Source of the DNA: Combretum micranthum
Taxonomy: Eukaryota > Streptophyta > Magnoliopsida > Myrtales > Combretaceae
DNA: 64,000 nt
Direction of reading: 5' to 3'
Assembly: GCA_024138025.1 (NCBI GenBank)
Contig: JAMXBD010000205.1
Location: forward strand, 64,501-128,500
In this document: piece by piece, positions 24,078-35,500 of the stretch
Layout: each line of letters starts with the position of its first letter
Numbering within the stretch: position 1 is the stretch's first letter
The notes under the pieces: generated by a model
Seen by the model: the letters and a program-made list of their open reading frames with translations, nothing else
Told to the model about the DNA's origin: nothing
Databases searched by the model: none
Program-made: the position numbers and the translations under genes

Positions 24078-24086
24078 TATTTATAG
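24078..24086 (-). promoter_or_regulatory. LTR TATA box, copy A
   Basis: CTATAAATA on the minus strand, at the same place as in copies B, E and F, which supports it as the LTR promoter. Transcription from here would leave a leader of over 3 kb inside the LTR. Confidence 0.6.
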
Positions 24087-24440
24087 AATTTTGGAGTGAA
24101 AATTAGATGTAATTAAATTAATTGAAAAAGAAAATATATGAGAGTGAAGAGAGAGAGAGGTGGACGAAAAGAGAGAGGGAGAGAGAAAATTGATTAAAAA
24201 TTAATTTTAGAAGAAAAGTATAAGAGAAGTTTAGTAATATGTGGTGTAGAATTTTTATGGGAAAAGAAAATTTTAAGAAATAAGTATATAGGTGTAAGAA
24301 TAGGTAGTAGAAAAAGTAGAGATAGATGAATAGTAGAAAAGTACTATGAATAGTAATCTAGACAAATAAAATACCGATAGTAATAAAAATACGCGTATAA
24401 ATGCGATATCTGTAATTTTTAGTTACCGAAAAATTCTAAA

Positions 24441-24809
24441 TAATTTTGGCTATGCATATAAAAATACGCAATGTTTATACTTATTCCGTATCGTTGTTTT
24501 ATTCTTTACATAGTCATCTTGACAAGGGTTGAGGTCAAGATGAAAAATTTGGAATTTGCTTGTTGAGACTTTATCATTACTGGTTCCAGCTTTTAGGCGG
24601 TAATAGTTATGCTTTGGATGTATTTTGGCGTGTTCAAGGTAAAATTGAATTGCCTTCTTCTTTTAATACCTACAAAATTTTCGACAATCATATTTTTATT
24701 CCATCTGGAGTAAGGTGACGATTACATAATCTATGGTCATTACTGGCAACTATTGGTATAACAAGAAATTAACATCTAAGGGTAACTAGATATCAACTCG
24801 TATTTGTGA
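24441..24809. other. Junction between gag and truncated LTR
   Basis: About 370 bases between the end of the gag frame and the LTR break. No protease motif is visible on the minus strand. Probably a leftover of the internal region next to the deletion point. Confidence 0.4.
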
Positions 24810-25990
24810 CTATCGTCTTCCTCTGAAACAGCGAATTCTATTTCTTGATTGGCTTCCTCGCAATTTCATTATCCTTGCACGTATTTCTTGTGGGGATATT
24901 GTTGAGTATCTCCCTTCTATATTTCTCTTCTTAGGACACTTCTTGGCAATATGCCCTGGTTCCTTACAAATTAGACAGGTGGCAGAGGTTTTCTTTGGAC
25001 ATCTCATGACTTTGTGATCTGAATTCCCGCAGTAGTAACACTTGTGTTGCAACTTAGGACACTGACTTGGTTGATGTCCCTTTTTGCATTTCCAACATTG
25101 GGTATCTGGTTTCTTTTTAACCTTCTTTCTACTCGGGCTGACCGATGTTTCGAGCTCATTGACTTTGAGGCTTAGGCTAGGTTCACTTATAGATTCTTCC
25201 TCAATTATCATAACATTTTCTTCCGTCCTCCTCCTTTTCTTAGCACTATCCACAATTCGTGCTCTTTCTACTAGTTCTCGGAAATCTTTGATGTCAAATT
25301 CTATCAACTTGATACGAAGGTCTTCATCCAATCTTCCTAAGAAGACTTGTCTTTTTAGTTCCTCGCTATCCTTATATGATTCAGGGGCATATTGTAACAA
25401 CTTACTGAACTCTGTTTCATATTGTTCAAGACTACGACCTCCTTGAGAAATACTCAAGAAATCTACACTATATTGGATCCTCAAGCTTCCAGGGAAAAAG
25501 TTTTCCAAGAATTCATTCCTAAATGTCTCCCATGTGATTGGTGGTAGTAGTTCTCTACTTTTGGATTCCCACCATATTCTTGCATTGAACCTTAGCATGA
25601 AAGTCCCATATGTAAGCTGGAGATGTTGTGGTACTTCAAAAGCATTGAAAGATCGTTCTATTTGTGCTAACCAATCATCAGTTCATCCGGTTTTCCAAAA
25701 GCTCCATCAAAATATCGATTGCACTTAATGAACTCTGGCATCATATTTTGATAAGGTTTTGGTAATGATGGCTCAGCTGATGCTGTTTCAAATGGTGGTG
25801 TTGGAACTTTGGGTGCCGCTTCTTGTGCAGGCACTGGTGTAGGCATAGCATGAGCCTGTTGTGCGAAATTCCTTATGAGACTGGCAAGTTATTCGATGTT
25901 AGCTTGATCCATTTGCGGTTGGTTTGGTTGTTGAGGTTCCTCCGGGTTCTCAGGTTCCATAGGGGGTATTTCTTGGTTGCGTTGAGCACG
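24810..25990 (-). pseudogene. Retrotransposon Gag (gypsy), frame-broken at its start
   Basis: Gag packages the element RNA. The intact part, 25598-24810, gives 262 codons: a Retrotrans_gag core (WWESKSRELLPPITWETFRNE and the FLENFFP-type pattern), a region around residues 130-165 rich in Lys/Arg and Glu, then three CCHC zinc knuckles. The first is CX2CX3HX4C (CWKCKKGHQPSQC) and the next two are CX2CX4HX4C (CYYCGNSDHKVMRC, CLICKEPGHIAKKC). Upstream to about 25990 the same protein continues in broken frames, with a PEFIKCNRYFDGAFGKPDE piece and a Pro/Gln-rich N-terminus, separated by at least two frame breaks. No protease follows. The opposite-strand frame at 25084-25446 is a shadow. Confidence 0.85.
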
Positions 25991-26329
25991 AGTACGTCTC
26001 CTATTTGTTTTACAGGTTTTATTAAGCTAGTGTGAGGTTTTTGGACTTTATTAAGTCTTAGACGTTTCTCGGAAAAAGCGATCAAGAATCATGCTAATAG
26101 AAATCGAGTATGGAAATGAATACGAATATATAGAAATATTTGAAAATTGACCGAAATCATAAAAAAAGAAATTCATATCATTAAAATTAAATACATGGAA
26201 ACAGAAGGAAGACTTAAATACTTTCTTTACAAAAGTTCAAAGAAAGGATGCAAAACATAATAATTTCAAGTCATTACATAGACAACATATACATCTTTGT
26301 TTAATCCTTTTTACAAAAGCATTTCTCCT

Positions 26330-27140
26330 ATCGGTATATTAAAGCTTTTACGGAAGGTTTAGCGTCCATTCCTGCTTCAGATTGCTCTTCACAGGGTAGG
26401 AATATTTCCTTGACTACTTGATCCCTCGTCTTCATTATCAGTAACTTTTTCTTTTCCTTTGTGGTGAGATTTGGTGGTAGGATCTCTAGACGAAGTCCCA
26501 CATTCTTTCTTGGATGGGTCATTTCTTTCGGAGACTGAGATGGGGTCGTCCCATAAACCTTGCGTCTTTAGATCTTCACGTACATAGAGATACCACACCT
26601 TGCACATGTAGCATGCTTCCTTGGCATTTGTAGGCTAATTCTTGGTCCTACAGATGAGATGACTGCATACGTAGCATTTCCTTATTGTTGTTGGGTAATT
26701 GTTGGCACTGTGTTTCCTCTTTGCATGACCAGAATAGATAGTGCCATTCTTCTTAGGACAATTAAGAATTTTGTGGTCTTTGTTTCCACAGAAGTAACAC
26801 TTATGCTGCAGTTGTGGGCAACTTTTGGGGAAATGTCTTCCTTTACATTTCCAGCATCTGACCCTAGGGGTTACGAAGCCTTAAGGGGTTGGAGTTGTTT
26901 ATGCTTCTTAGCCTGGGGTTCTTGATTGGCTATGGAGGAAGGCACTTGTGCTACTGGTGTTGCTCCGAGTTGGGGTCTTATAACCGGAGCGGGTGCAGAG
27001 GTTATGGGTACTTGTTGTATATAAGTCCTTATCGTCTCTTCTAGACATCTTATGGTGGTCAAGAGTTCTTGGGTTAGATCCTGTGGTGGGAGTGCTCTTT
27101 GTTCGTGTTGGGCTTCGAGAGGGATGCTTGATTGCGGCAT
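26330..27140 (-). pseudogene. Second gag remnant: N-terminus joined to zinc knuckles
   Basis: The minus strand reads a Gln/Pro-rich N-terminal stretch (27140-26871, starting MPQSSIPLEAQHEQRALPPQ). After a frame break come two zinc knuckles, CWKCKGRHFPKSC (CX2CX3HX4C) and CYFCGNKDHKILNC, at about 26850-26765, followed by degenerate Cys-containing pieces and a Ser/Lys-rich tail to about 26330. The Retrotrans_gag core present in the neighbouring copy is absent. The knuckles resemble but clearly differ from those at 24810-25990, so this is a diverged second copy and not a recent duplicate. It lies between the primer binding site and the fuller gag. Confidence 0.65.
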
Positions 27141-27718
27141 AATTCCTCGGGTAGTTTTCTAACCAAACGAAAGTGGTCGTATTAGATATTTTTTTATTTC
27201 GAGTTTTACGCAAAGCTATTTGTTTTTAAGGAAAAGAGAGGCGCCATAAACTTTTATTGTCTGATTTAAAGGTTAACGTAGGCACTTAATGTTATTTACC
27301 TAAGGGTCTTACCTATAAAGAGGCATTAAACTTATCTGCCCCTTAATTGGTCTTGAATAGGGTTACTATACATTAAGGCTTATTGGCTTTGCTAAGGTAA
27401 ACTTACTATATACACTCTATACCTAAACTCTAAGTCTCCTTCATGTTTTCTCCATATTGTTCTGCTATGTTCTATCTTCAAGTCATTTCTATCGTTCCTA
27501 ATCTTGGATCGTCATCTTAGGGTAAGTCATATTCATGTGATACTTCCATTTCGTATTTCACTAAATATCTTCCAATTCATGCATAAGTATTTCCTGTCTT
27601 CTTCTAATATTCTCCAAGATAAAGTTCTATTCTTAGACATAAGGATTCTTAGACATAAGATCAAGTCCTACCACTCTATACTTCTAATATCTTGTTTCTA
27701 AATTCCCAAAACCTTGTT
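27141..27718. other. Untranslated leader between primer site and first gag remnant
   Basis: On the minus strand this is the expected position of the retrotransposon leader. It is noncoding apart from short frames, and no further motif was recognised. Confidence 0.5.
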
Positions 27719-27730
27719 GCTCTGATACCA
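27719..27730 (-). other. Primer binding site, tRNA-Met (initiator) type
   Basis: The minus strand reads TGGTATCAGAGC seven bases after the LTR end (CGTGACA). This matches the 3' end complement of plant initiator tRNA-Met and fixes the element's orientation and its 5' LTR. Confidence 0.9.
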
Positions 27731-28814
27731 ACTTAAATGTCACGCCCCGAGGGGTACCTAAACGTGGCAGTCGCCGTACACAATACTAAAGCTAAGAATG
27801 GCTACCTTAGTCACGCAAAGGCTTCCATATCATGCACAAGGCGTACAACACAACCAAGGGAACGCATCGGAGTAGCACAATTTATATTGATAACAATAAG
27901 TAAAGGCAAAGAGAATACTTATCATAAAACATACATATTTCATCTTAGGTCTTAGAGGCATATCCTACTCCAGATAAATATACGTCCCTAATCATATAGG
28001 TTAGCACATATAAAATCCTTACAAAATTTCTTCATAGTATGATTTCATATCCTTAATCATCCATCCATGACTTCCTTAATGTCATGATCCTCAAATTTAA
28101 TCCACGAATATACTGTTTCAACAAAATTATAGGGGTATAAGCTACAACTGGCTTAGTGAGCAAATCCCAAAATTCATACTCGAAGTAAATTATCAATCAA
28201 GTTTATTATTCAAACATATGAAATGCAACAACCACGTGAGCATAAAAGACATATGACTTTCCGGGAATCATAGTTGAATGAATTTACGCCCTTCATTCGG
28301 GGTTGGGATTCAGGCCAATTACAGCCACAACTTTTAAAACACTTTTATAGATCTTACCGGCTCCTATACCATCAAAATTTTGTAGTTATTACAGGCTCCT
28401 ACTAGCCACCAAAAACTTGTAGTTATTACAGGCTCCTACTAGCCATCAATTTAAGTAGTTCTTACCGGCTCATACTCGCCACTTACATGATATACCGGTT
28501 ATGTCTACCATCACTATTATACTTGTCCCACCAATTGTAGTAGTGAATGCAATGTGACTCAACATATGAAGTGCATGAATAATTTCTTCAATTACAGTCT
28601 AGTAGTTACATTTAACTTTTTCAAGTGATCAACCAATTTCAAACACTTCAAGATATTAATGCATATACAACTTTTATTACAAACAAATCGAGTTTCGTAT
28701 TACTTAGTATTCTTTCAACATATTATCATACACTTCCGTTTTATTCTTTAAATTCTAGTGCAACTAATTTTACAAGCACAATCAAGAGTAAGAAATTAAC
28801 GGGAAATAACTCAC

Positions 28815-28909
28815 GATGCCATGTCGTCTATTCCTCTAAGCGGATGAGTCGTTCACACACTCCACTTAATCGTAATATTCTCGGATAAAGGAATCCTTCC
28901 CGGGGATAC
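28815..28909 (-). other. Small leader exon, LTR copy B
   Basis: Bounded by TTTGGTTAG|G (28911-28910) and by the donor GTGAGT (28814 downward). After GT the frame reads IPGKDSFIREYYD then TAA. The first 5' splice-like site is at 30607 (TTTAG|GTAATAT) and the second 3' site (GAAACAG) is at 28115-28113. The splice sites are inferred from conservation across copies; no transcript evidence is available. Confidence 0.5.
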
Positions 28910-30824
28910 CTAACCAAAGAAAATACCCATAATAGAGTTTTTCTTGAAGATTTTCTTGAATTTTGACAAAACAAATGTCAAGAACGTTAAAGTTCTATGA
29001 GGGATGTTCCAATCTTAAAATGGCCATAACTTGGTTTTAACTCGGAATCGCGCATGTGATATACCGCTTTCTACCTATTCGAAAAGTTCTATCCATTTCT
29101 AAACTTATCTTGGTCATGAAAGGTCATTTGGGTTCGAAAACGATAGGTACAGATTTAAAACGAATTTTCTAAACTTTTGCAAAAATCCATTTTCTAACTT
29201 AACCACTTTAAAGAAAATCCTTTTTGTAACAATATAAATATATATTGATAAATACTTTTGAATATATAGGTATGCTCACTTATATGCAAAAATCTAATGG
29301 TAGTGTCTCAACAATTTATTTCATAAAACATTCATTTAAACTTTACTTTGAAGTTTTTGTTTCAAGTATTTAAAGAACTTTATATTTTTCCTAGGTTGTT
29401 ATAAATGAGTATATTCTTTTTTTTATTTTCTTCGTTTCCTTTCAAAACAAGTAAATTTTCCTTTTAATCTTAGTTTTTTTTTTTCCATAAATTTCGCTTC
29501 TAGTGATAAAGATCGATTTTTACCAAAAATATTAGGTTGTTCAAACCTTTTTATAATTTTGTATTTATGATGGTTTTAGAAAATGAATCTTGTCTTCTTA
29601 TATTTATTTCTAAAATATAAGCTTTTGCTTTCCAAAACTTGCTCCTTCATTTCTTTTGAAAAGAATATCTTTATAAAATCCATTATTTAAGTCTTATCAT
29701 TTATATTCCTTTGAAAATTAGTTCTTTTTTAGAAATTTGAAAAATTATTTTTCTAAGTGGTTCACAACTTGATGAGTTGATTTTTGTCTTACTTTGAAAA
29801 CTAGTTTGTTCCTTAGTTTAGAAAAGAATTTAAGTCTTAAACTTTCGATATTAACGATTTTTTTTCTAAAAACTTAGATTACCATAAAATACAAGGAAAA
29901 TATTTATTTATGTTTTCTTGGTAAAACTATCTTTGTTATTTAAGAAAACTTGAGAAAACTTGTATTATTCTATTTCTAGTTGATAATAACTTCGTGTTTT
30001 GTGGTAAATCATATAATTGGAAACTTAGCTTTGAGCTTATTTAGTAAAACAAGATTCTATTTTTAGACTAGTTGAGACATTAACATTATGCAAATGCAAG
30101 TATCATGAGCATATAAAATAATAAGAACATAAGAAAATACTAAAAATAATTAATGAGCACGAAAATAAAATATTAAGCATTGGGAACCTTAGCTTCATCA
30201 AGGAATCCCGATCAAGTATTGGAGCCTTAGCTTTATCAAGGTATCCCGGGACTAAGAATGGACTAGTCCCGAAAGATTAAAGAAAATAAATAAAAGATTG
30301 TTTTGACTTGATATGGACAAGTCTAAGACTAGAAAGACTAGTCTTAATAAATTGCATAACTTGAATGTAAATAAATAACCAAATGAGCTTATATGCTCTA
30401 AATAAATATATACATATATACATAATATAAGTTAGATTAGAAGCAAATAATAACAATAATAATACAACATAATAAAATAGGAAGCTTATGTACAAGAACA
30501 AAACATGAACATGTTGTTGCTTTTACTACTCATATGAGTTTCAAAACAACACCATAGTCATGTTAAGTTACATGACATGGATGAATAATAGATGGAAGAA
30601 ATATTACCTAAAGTATGTAAGAGATATGGAGATGGTAAATGAAATGGGTATTATGTGAGTAGTGATATGTGGTAGATGGTTTATGTATGAGACATGATTT
30701 TTGTGAGGAATTGATTTGAGAGAGTTTTGGTAGAGAGAATTCTTGATGAGAGAATTTGTGGAGAGATTTTGAGAGAGTTTTGGTAGTGTAAAGAATTGTG
30801 TGAAAGAATGGAAGAGGAAGGGGG

Positions 30825-30833
30825 TATTTATAG
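30825..30833 (-). promoter_or_regulatory. LTR TATA box, copy B
   Basis: CTATAAATA on the minus strand, in the same context (ATTCTATAAATACCC) as copies A and F. Confidence 0.65.
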
Positions 30834-31401
30834 AATTTTTGGATGTAATAAAATAAATTGAAAAAGAAAAATAATTGGATGCATGGGGGATATAGGCGCC
30901 GGTTTTGCTTTATTAGGGGGGAAATTGATTTTATTTTATTTGTTTGTGTAATAAAGAAGTAATGTGTAAAGTTGATGTGATTAAAGGTGTATTGGAAATG
31001 AAAAAAGTAAGAAAATAGATATATAGGTGTAAGAAATAGGTGTAAGAAAAAGTAGAGATAGGTGAATAGTAATGAATAGTAGAAAGTACTATGAATAGTA
31101 GACTAGACAATTAAAGTACCGGTAGTAATAAAAATACGCGTAATAATGCGATATCTGTAATTTTTAGCTACCGAAAAATTCTAAAACTGATATTTTTGGA
31201 ATCCTTGTATTTTTACGAGTCTATTGGTATAAACGGAATATTTTTAATATTCCGAGCTCCGGGACACGCTTTTCGAGAACCGATCCCGTTTGGGTCCGAA
31301 GGTCACTCGAAATTGCGAATCTGATATTTTTATGTTACCCTACGTTATTACGAACTATTCTAGGTCATTAACTTAATTTCGTTTTCTAGGGTTTGGAAAC
31401 G

Positions 31402-32593
31402 CGGGATTGCCGGATCTTAAACACTAGGGTTCGTTATAGGCTTGTTGACTTTTAGGGTTCCGTTTTGATTTCCGATTTTTACTGAGTTATTCGTAATATC
31501 GTATAATTTTTGAGTTTTGATCGTTTTATATTTCTAGCTCGATCTATGGTTTATCTTATTTTATTCGTGATTATTTGTTTGTTTTTAGTTCTCGGATCGT
31601 TTAACCGAGTCTAGGTTTATGAGTTGACTCAGTTTGACTTTTGTTGAAAATTTGGATTTAGTGATTCTAAAATTTTTCTGAAGGATTTAGGATTTTATTA
31701 TCTCGTTGTTAAGCGGTATTTGGATCTATCGTTTCGATTTGCGTTTTAGGAATCGGTAGATTATTTAATCGACGTATGGACGTTGATTATATCGATAATT
31801 GGACTTTATATTTTGATTCAGGGGTTCTTGTTTTCTCAAAATTGAGAAAACTCGTTTTTGTTCTTATTTGGAATTAAGTTTTAACTTGGTTCAATTTTTA
31901 GGGTTTCGTTTCCAGTGTTTTGACTCGGTCTAGAATCGGGTGTTAATCTCGAGTCGATTTTTCGGGTTTCAAATTTTGATATTTAAACTTCTAGAATTAC
32001 TATTAAGGATTATGAGAATTTTTGGGGGTTTACAGCCAGATCTTAAATACTAGGGTTTGTTGTAAGCTTTGTTGACTTTAGGGTTCCGGTTTGACTTGGT
32101 TTTGTTAAGTTATTCGTAAGATCATAAAATTTTAGGATTTTTCCGTATTATATTTTTAGTTCGACGTCTATGGTTTATTTCATTTTATTTGTGATTATTT
32201 AATAATTTTCAGTTCTTAGGATCGTTTAACTGAGTCTAGAGTTAAGGGTTGACTCAGTTTGACTTTTAGTGAAAATCGAAACTTTTGATTCTAAAATTCA
32301 CCGAAGGATTTAAGATCTTAGTATTTCGTTATCTAGCATTATTTGGATATATTGTCTTGGTTTGTGTGTTAGAAATTGGATAGATGATTTGATTGGTGTA
32401 TAAATATTGATTCAACCGATAGTTGGATTTTCTATTTTGTTTTGAGGGTTCTCTTTTTCTCAAGATTAAGAAATCTCGTGTTTGACCTTGTTTAGAATTA
32501 GGTTTTAACTTGGTTCTATTTTTAGGGTTTCGATTCCGATGTTTGACTTTTAGGATTATTTTATAAGAATTATAAAAATTTTAGGGGTTTACA
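31402..32593. repeat. Tandem duplication of the outer U3 in copy B
   Basis: GATCTTAAACACTAGGGTT near 31407 and GATCTTAAATACTAGGGTT near 32041 start two diverged units (about 634 and 558 bases). Both end in GGGTTTACA, so the LTR terminus itself is duplicated in tandem. Confidence 0.8.
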
Positions 32594-35500
32594 TATGCTA
32601 TCGGTTAAACCAAGATTTGTTCAAAAAGGAGGAGAAAAATCGATCGGTTCAGCCTCTAGACTAGGTTCGGTTCAAATAGTGTTTTACATAATGCACCTAA
32701 GAAAGAAAAATCTTTAAAAAAAAAATTAAACGAACTTCAAAAAATCTAAAAGTTCCTACATCCAATAGACACTTATTGAAACCATTTCCTCAAAATTTCT
32801 TGTAAAAATATAATCATATGATATTTTTCCTACATTTTTCAAGACAGAGCAAAAACAAGGACTTATAAGGAAAATTTCATAACTCTAAAATCATCATAAG
32901 CTGTGTAAATCATATTAAAAACATTTACAACATAATATATGATGATTCTAACATTTTTACATAGTTTCAAAGTATTATGATATGTTTATAGTGCCTAAAG
33001 CACTTTCCAAGCTATTTTTTTTGAAATTTTCAGTTATAAACATAAATTTCTAAATTAAAAAATATAATTATATTATATAAAAATATCACAACGACATATA
33101 TTCTGAATTTAGATCTATCAATATAACATGTTTCTTATTTTATTTATCAATAAAACCAAGTTTACCATATACTATGCATAAATCATATCATCCATGCATC
33201 AATTTATAAAAATTACCTCATAAGCATGTTTAATCTAAAGTTTCAGATTTGAGAAATTAACAACATCATCAAAAACAAGCAATGATCTAAAATTTTGCTT
33301 ACTAGAAAAATAAAGTAAAATCAATCATTTCTTCAATCCCAACAACTACTACTACAAATTTGTTGTTGAATCTCTTAATCCTCCCAACCCAAATCTTAAT
33401 CTTCTTTAAACTCCAATAACAGCTAATGATAACAAGAAAATTTATAGAGATTAGTATGGTGTAATAAGGGTTTAAGTAGGTATGGTTTGTAGAAATGGAT
33501 TACCTATTTTCTTCTTGTAGTTGATAGGTTTTTTATGGGTTTTGGGGAGTTAAAAATGAAGAGGAGAGGTTTATTTTTCTGCTAAAAAAAGAGAGTATAA
33601 AAATGGGTTTTTGAAATGTTAGAATGTTATTTTACATATGAAGAATGTAAAGAATTGTGAGGTGGCTTTTGTAGGGTTCAGCTAGGATTCCAGATGAAAA
33701 GAAAGGGATTTACTTTCTAAAGTTTAATCTTATTTACTAATTATGCCACTTAGTTAAATAAACCCACTTTTCCTAAAAGCTAATTTCTTTCTAACTATTA
33801 AACTAGCTCTTGATGATGAGCATGTTACAATTAGAGATTTAATTTAATTGTGAATAGACAAATTAAATTAGAAATTAAGGAATTTGATTTATAAATATTT
33901 AATATATCTTAGTGATTTATCAAATTAAGTATTTAGCTCAAATTGGTGAAATTAAAATTTGTAGTGTCTATTCTAATTGATTCACTAATTTATCATGTCA
34001 ATTTGCATTTTATTGTTACTAAACTGTATAACTTGAGTATTATCCTAAATGAAATTTTAAAGTTCAAATTTACCCATAATTATATACAACCTAATTATAT
34101 TTTTCCATTTTAATTTTTATGTATTTAGGGATTTTTCAACTACAAAATATTCAATATGCAAATAAATCTCACAAGAAGACTATATAAACTCAATGATTTC
34201 AAATATATTTATTATTTGTTAATAATATATTAAATATCATGAATAGGAAATAATTTTTTACTATTCATTTGATAATAATTTAAATATTTTTAGTTACAAA
34301 TTTATTAATTTTCTTTTCTTCTTTTTTACTTTCTCTTTCCCTTTTTTTTTTATAATCTTTATGGCATGGAATTGCTGGTTCTGCCGCTTCTTTAGCCAAT
34401 TCTTAAGCCAATAGTTCCCAGACAATTGGGTCTAGTGATTTTAAGGGGTAGAACCGGCCAAACCAGCCAGATTCGACAAGTTTTTAGTCAGTTTAGACCC
34501 GCTATCCTTGTGCCCATTCCCCATTAAGGAACAACCGGTGATGGGTCGGGTCGGTTCCGGTCTTGGAACCGATTCGTGATGATATCTAGGCTTAATGATA
34601 CTAACTCATCATGTGATTGATAAGTGACATACAATTAAACCTCTAAAAAATAATATTGTTGGAACAATAAAAAATTTTATTTATAATGATCATTCATTTA
34701 TTGATAAATGAAAAATTTATTAATTTTTTGATAATGAATATTTTTAATTTGCAAAGATTCTTCTTTATATCTTTTATACTTTTTTTCCAAATTTTATATA
34801 TAACTTATCAATGAAAACTAAAGATAAATATGGATAAAATATATAGTGTATATATTTAAAAATTTTTCAAAAGTCATAATACACAATATAAAACAAAATA
34901 ATAAATTTTATAACACGCAAAACTATAAAATTATGGTAAATCTTGGAAATTAGAATGGATCGGTACACAAGAAGTTTTTCAAAGTTAATGTTTTGGAAGA
35001 TAAAGATTTATAAAATAATAGAAGTAGTTTGGAAAAATTTTATTATGACCTTTATATGAGATCTTTTATGTATTTGATGTATTATCAATTTATATTTTCA
35101 TTGGTCCTTAAGGATTTCTTTATGAATTATTATCTTATGCATTTAATGAAATTATTAATTTAGTAGGTTAGCCCAAGTCGGGACTGAAAGAAATTATTAT
35201 CTAATCAAAATTATTAATTTATCGAATAATCATTTATCAAGAACGACCTATACAAATACTAATAAAATTATGATATGTGAATACTTTTATAAAAACTATA
35301 CACTATTGTCATGATTTAAAAAAAAAAACCATTGGTGTATATCCCTAATAACTTGGGCACAACATATTAATACAATTAAATCTTTATTCTTTATTTTACA
35401 TGTGAAGTAACTACAATATTATTCCAAACTAAATTATATGCCATAGCTGAAAACGCAATAAGAGCGGTAGGTTAGACCCAGCTATTGTATATGCCATCCT

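Larger units (their letters stand above)
20834..24440 (-). repeat. Truncated 3' LTR (copy A) of the deleted element
   Basis: It begins on the plus strand with TGTCACGCTCCGAGGG and parallels copy B (27738-31180) until about 24440, where AAAAATTCTAAA is followed by unrelated sequence. Missing relative to copy B is the outer part of U3 (about 1.4 kb). A minus-strand TATA box (CTATAAATA) lies at 24078-24086. The open frames at 20737-21003 and 21364-21732 are chance frames in the LTR. Confidence 0.85.
20834..32593 (-). mobile_element. Internally deleted gypsy element with very long LTRs, minus strand
   Basis: Order on the minus strand: 5' LTR (32593-27738), tRNA-Met-type primer binding site, two gag remnants, then a truncated 3' LTR (about 24440-20834). 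Flanking pentamers are TATGC (32594-32598) and TAGGC (20829-20833), a 4/5 match, in line with one old insertion. Protease, reverse transcriptase, RNase H, integrase, polypurine tract and the first part of the 3' LTR are missing, as if removed by a single deletion ending near 24440. The gag type, long LTRs and Met primer suggest a Tekay/Del-like chromovirus, but without pol this is not certain. Confidence 0.8.
27738..32593 (-). repeat. 5' LTR (copy B), 4.86 kb
   Basis: Plus-strand ends are TGTCACGCCCCGAGGGG at the left and GGGGTTTACA at the right, so on the element strand it runs TGTAAACC...GTGACA. It is unusually long. The TATA box is at 30825-30833. The outer U3 carries a tandem duplication (31402-32035 and 32036-32593). 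Conserved splice-like sites and a small exon lie in the leader part. Open frames such as 27737-27955 and 28625-28888 are chance frames. Confidence 0.9.

Noticed and set aside
25084..25446. 120-codon frame opposite gag
   Set aside because: Shadow of the minus-strand Gag core and knuckle region.
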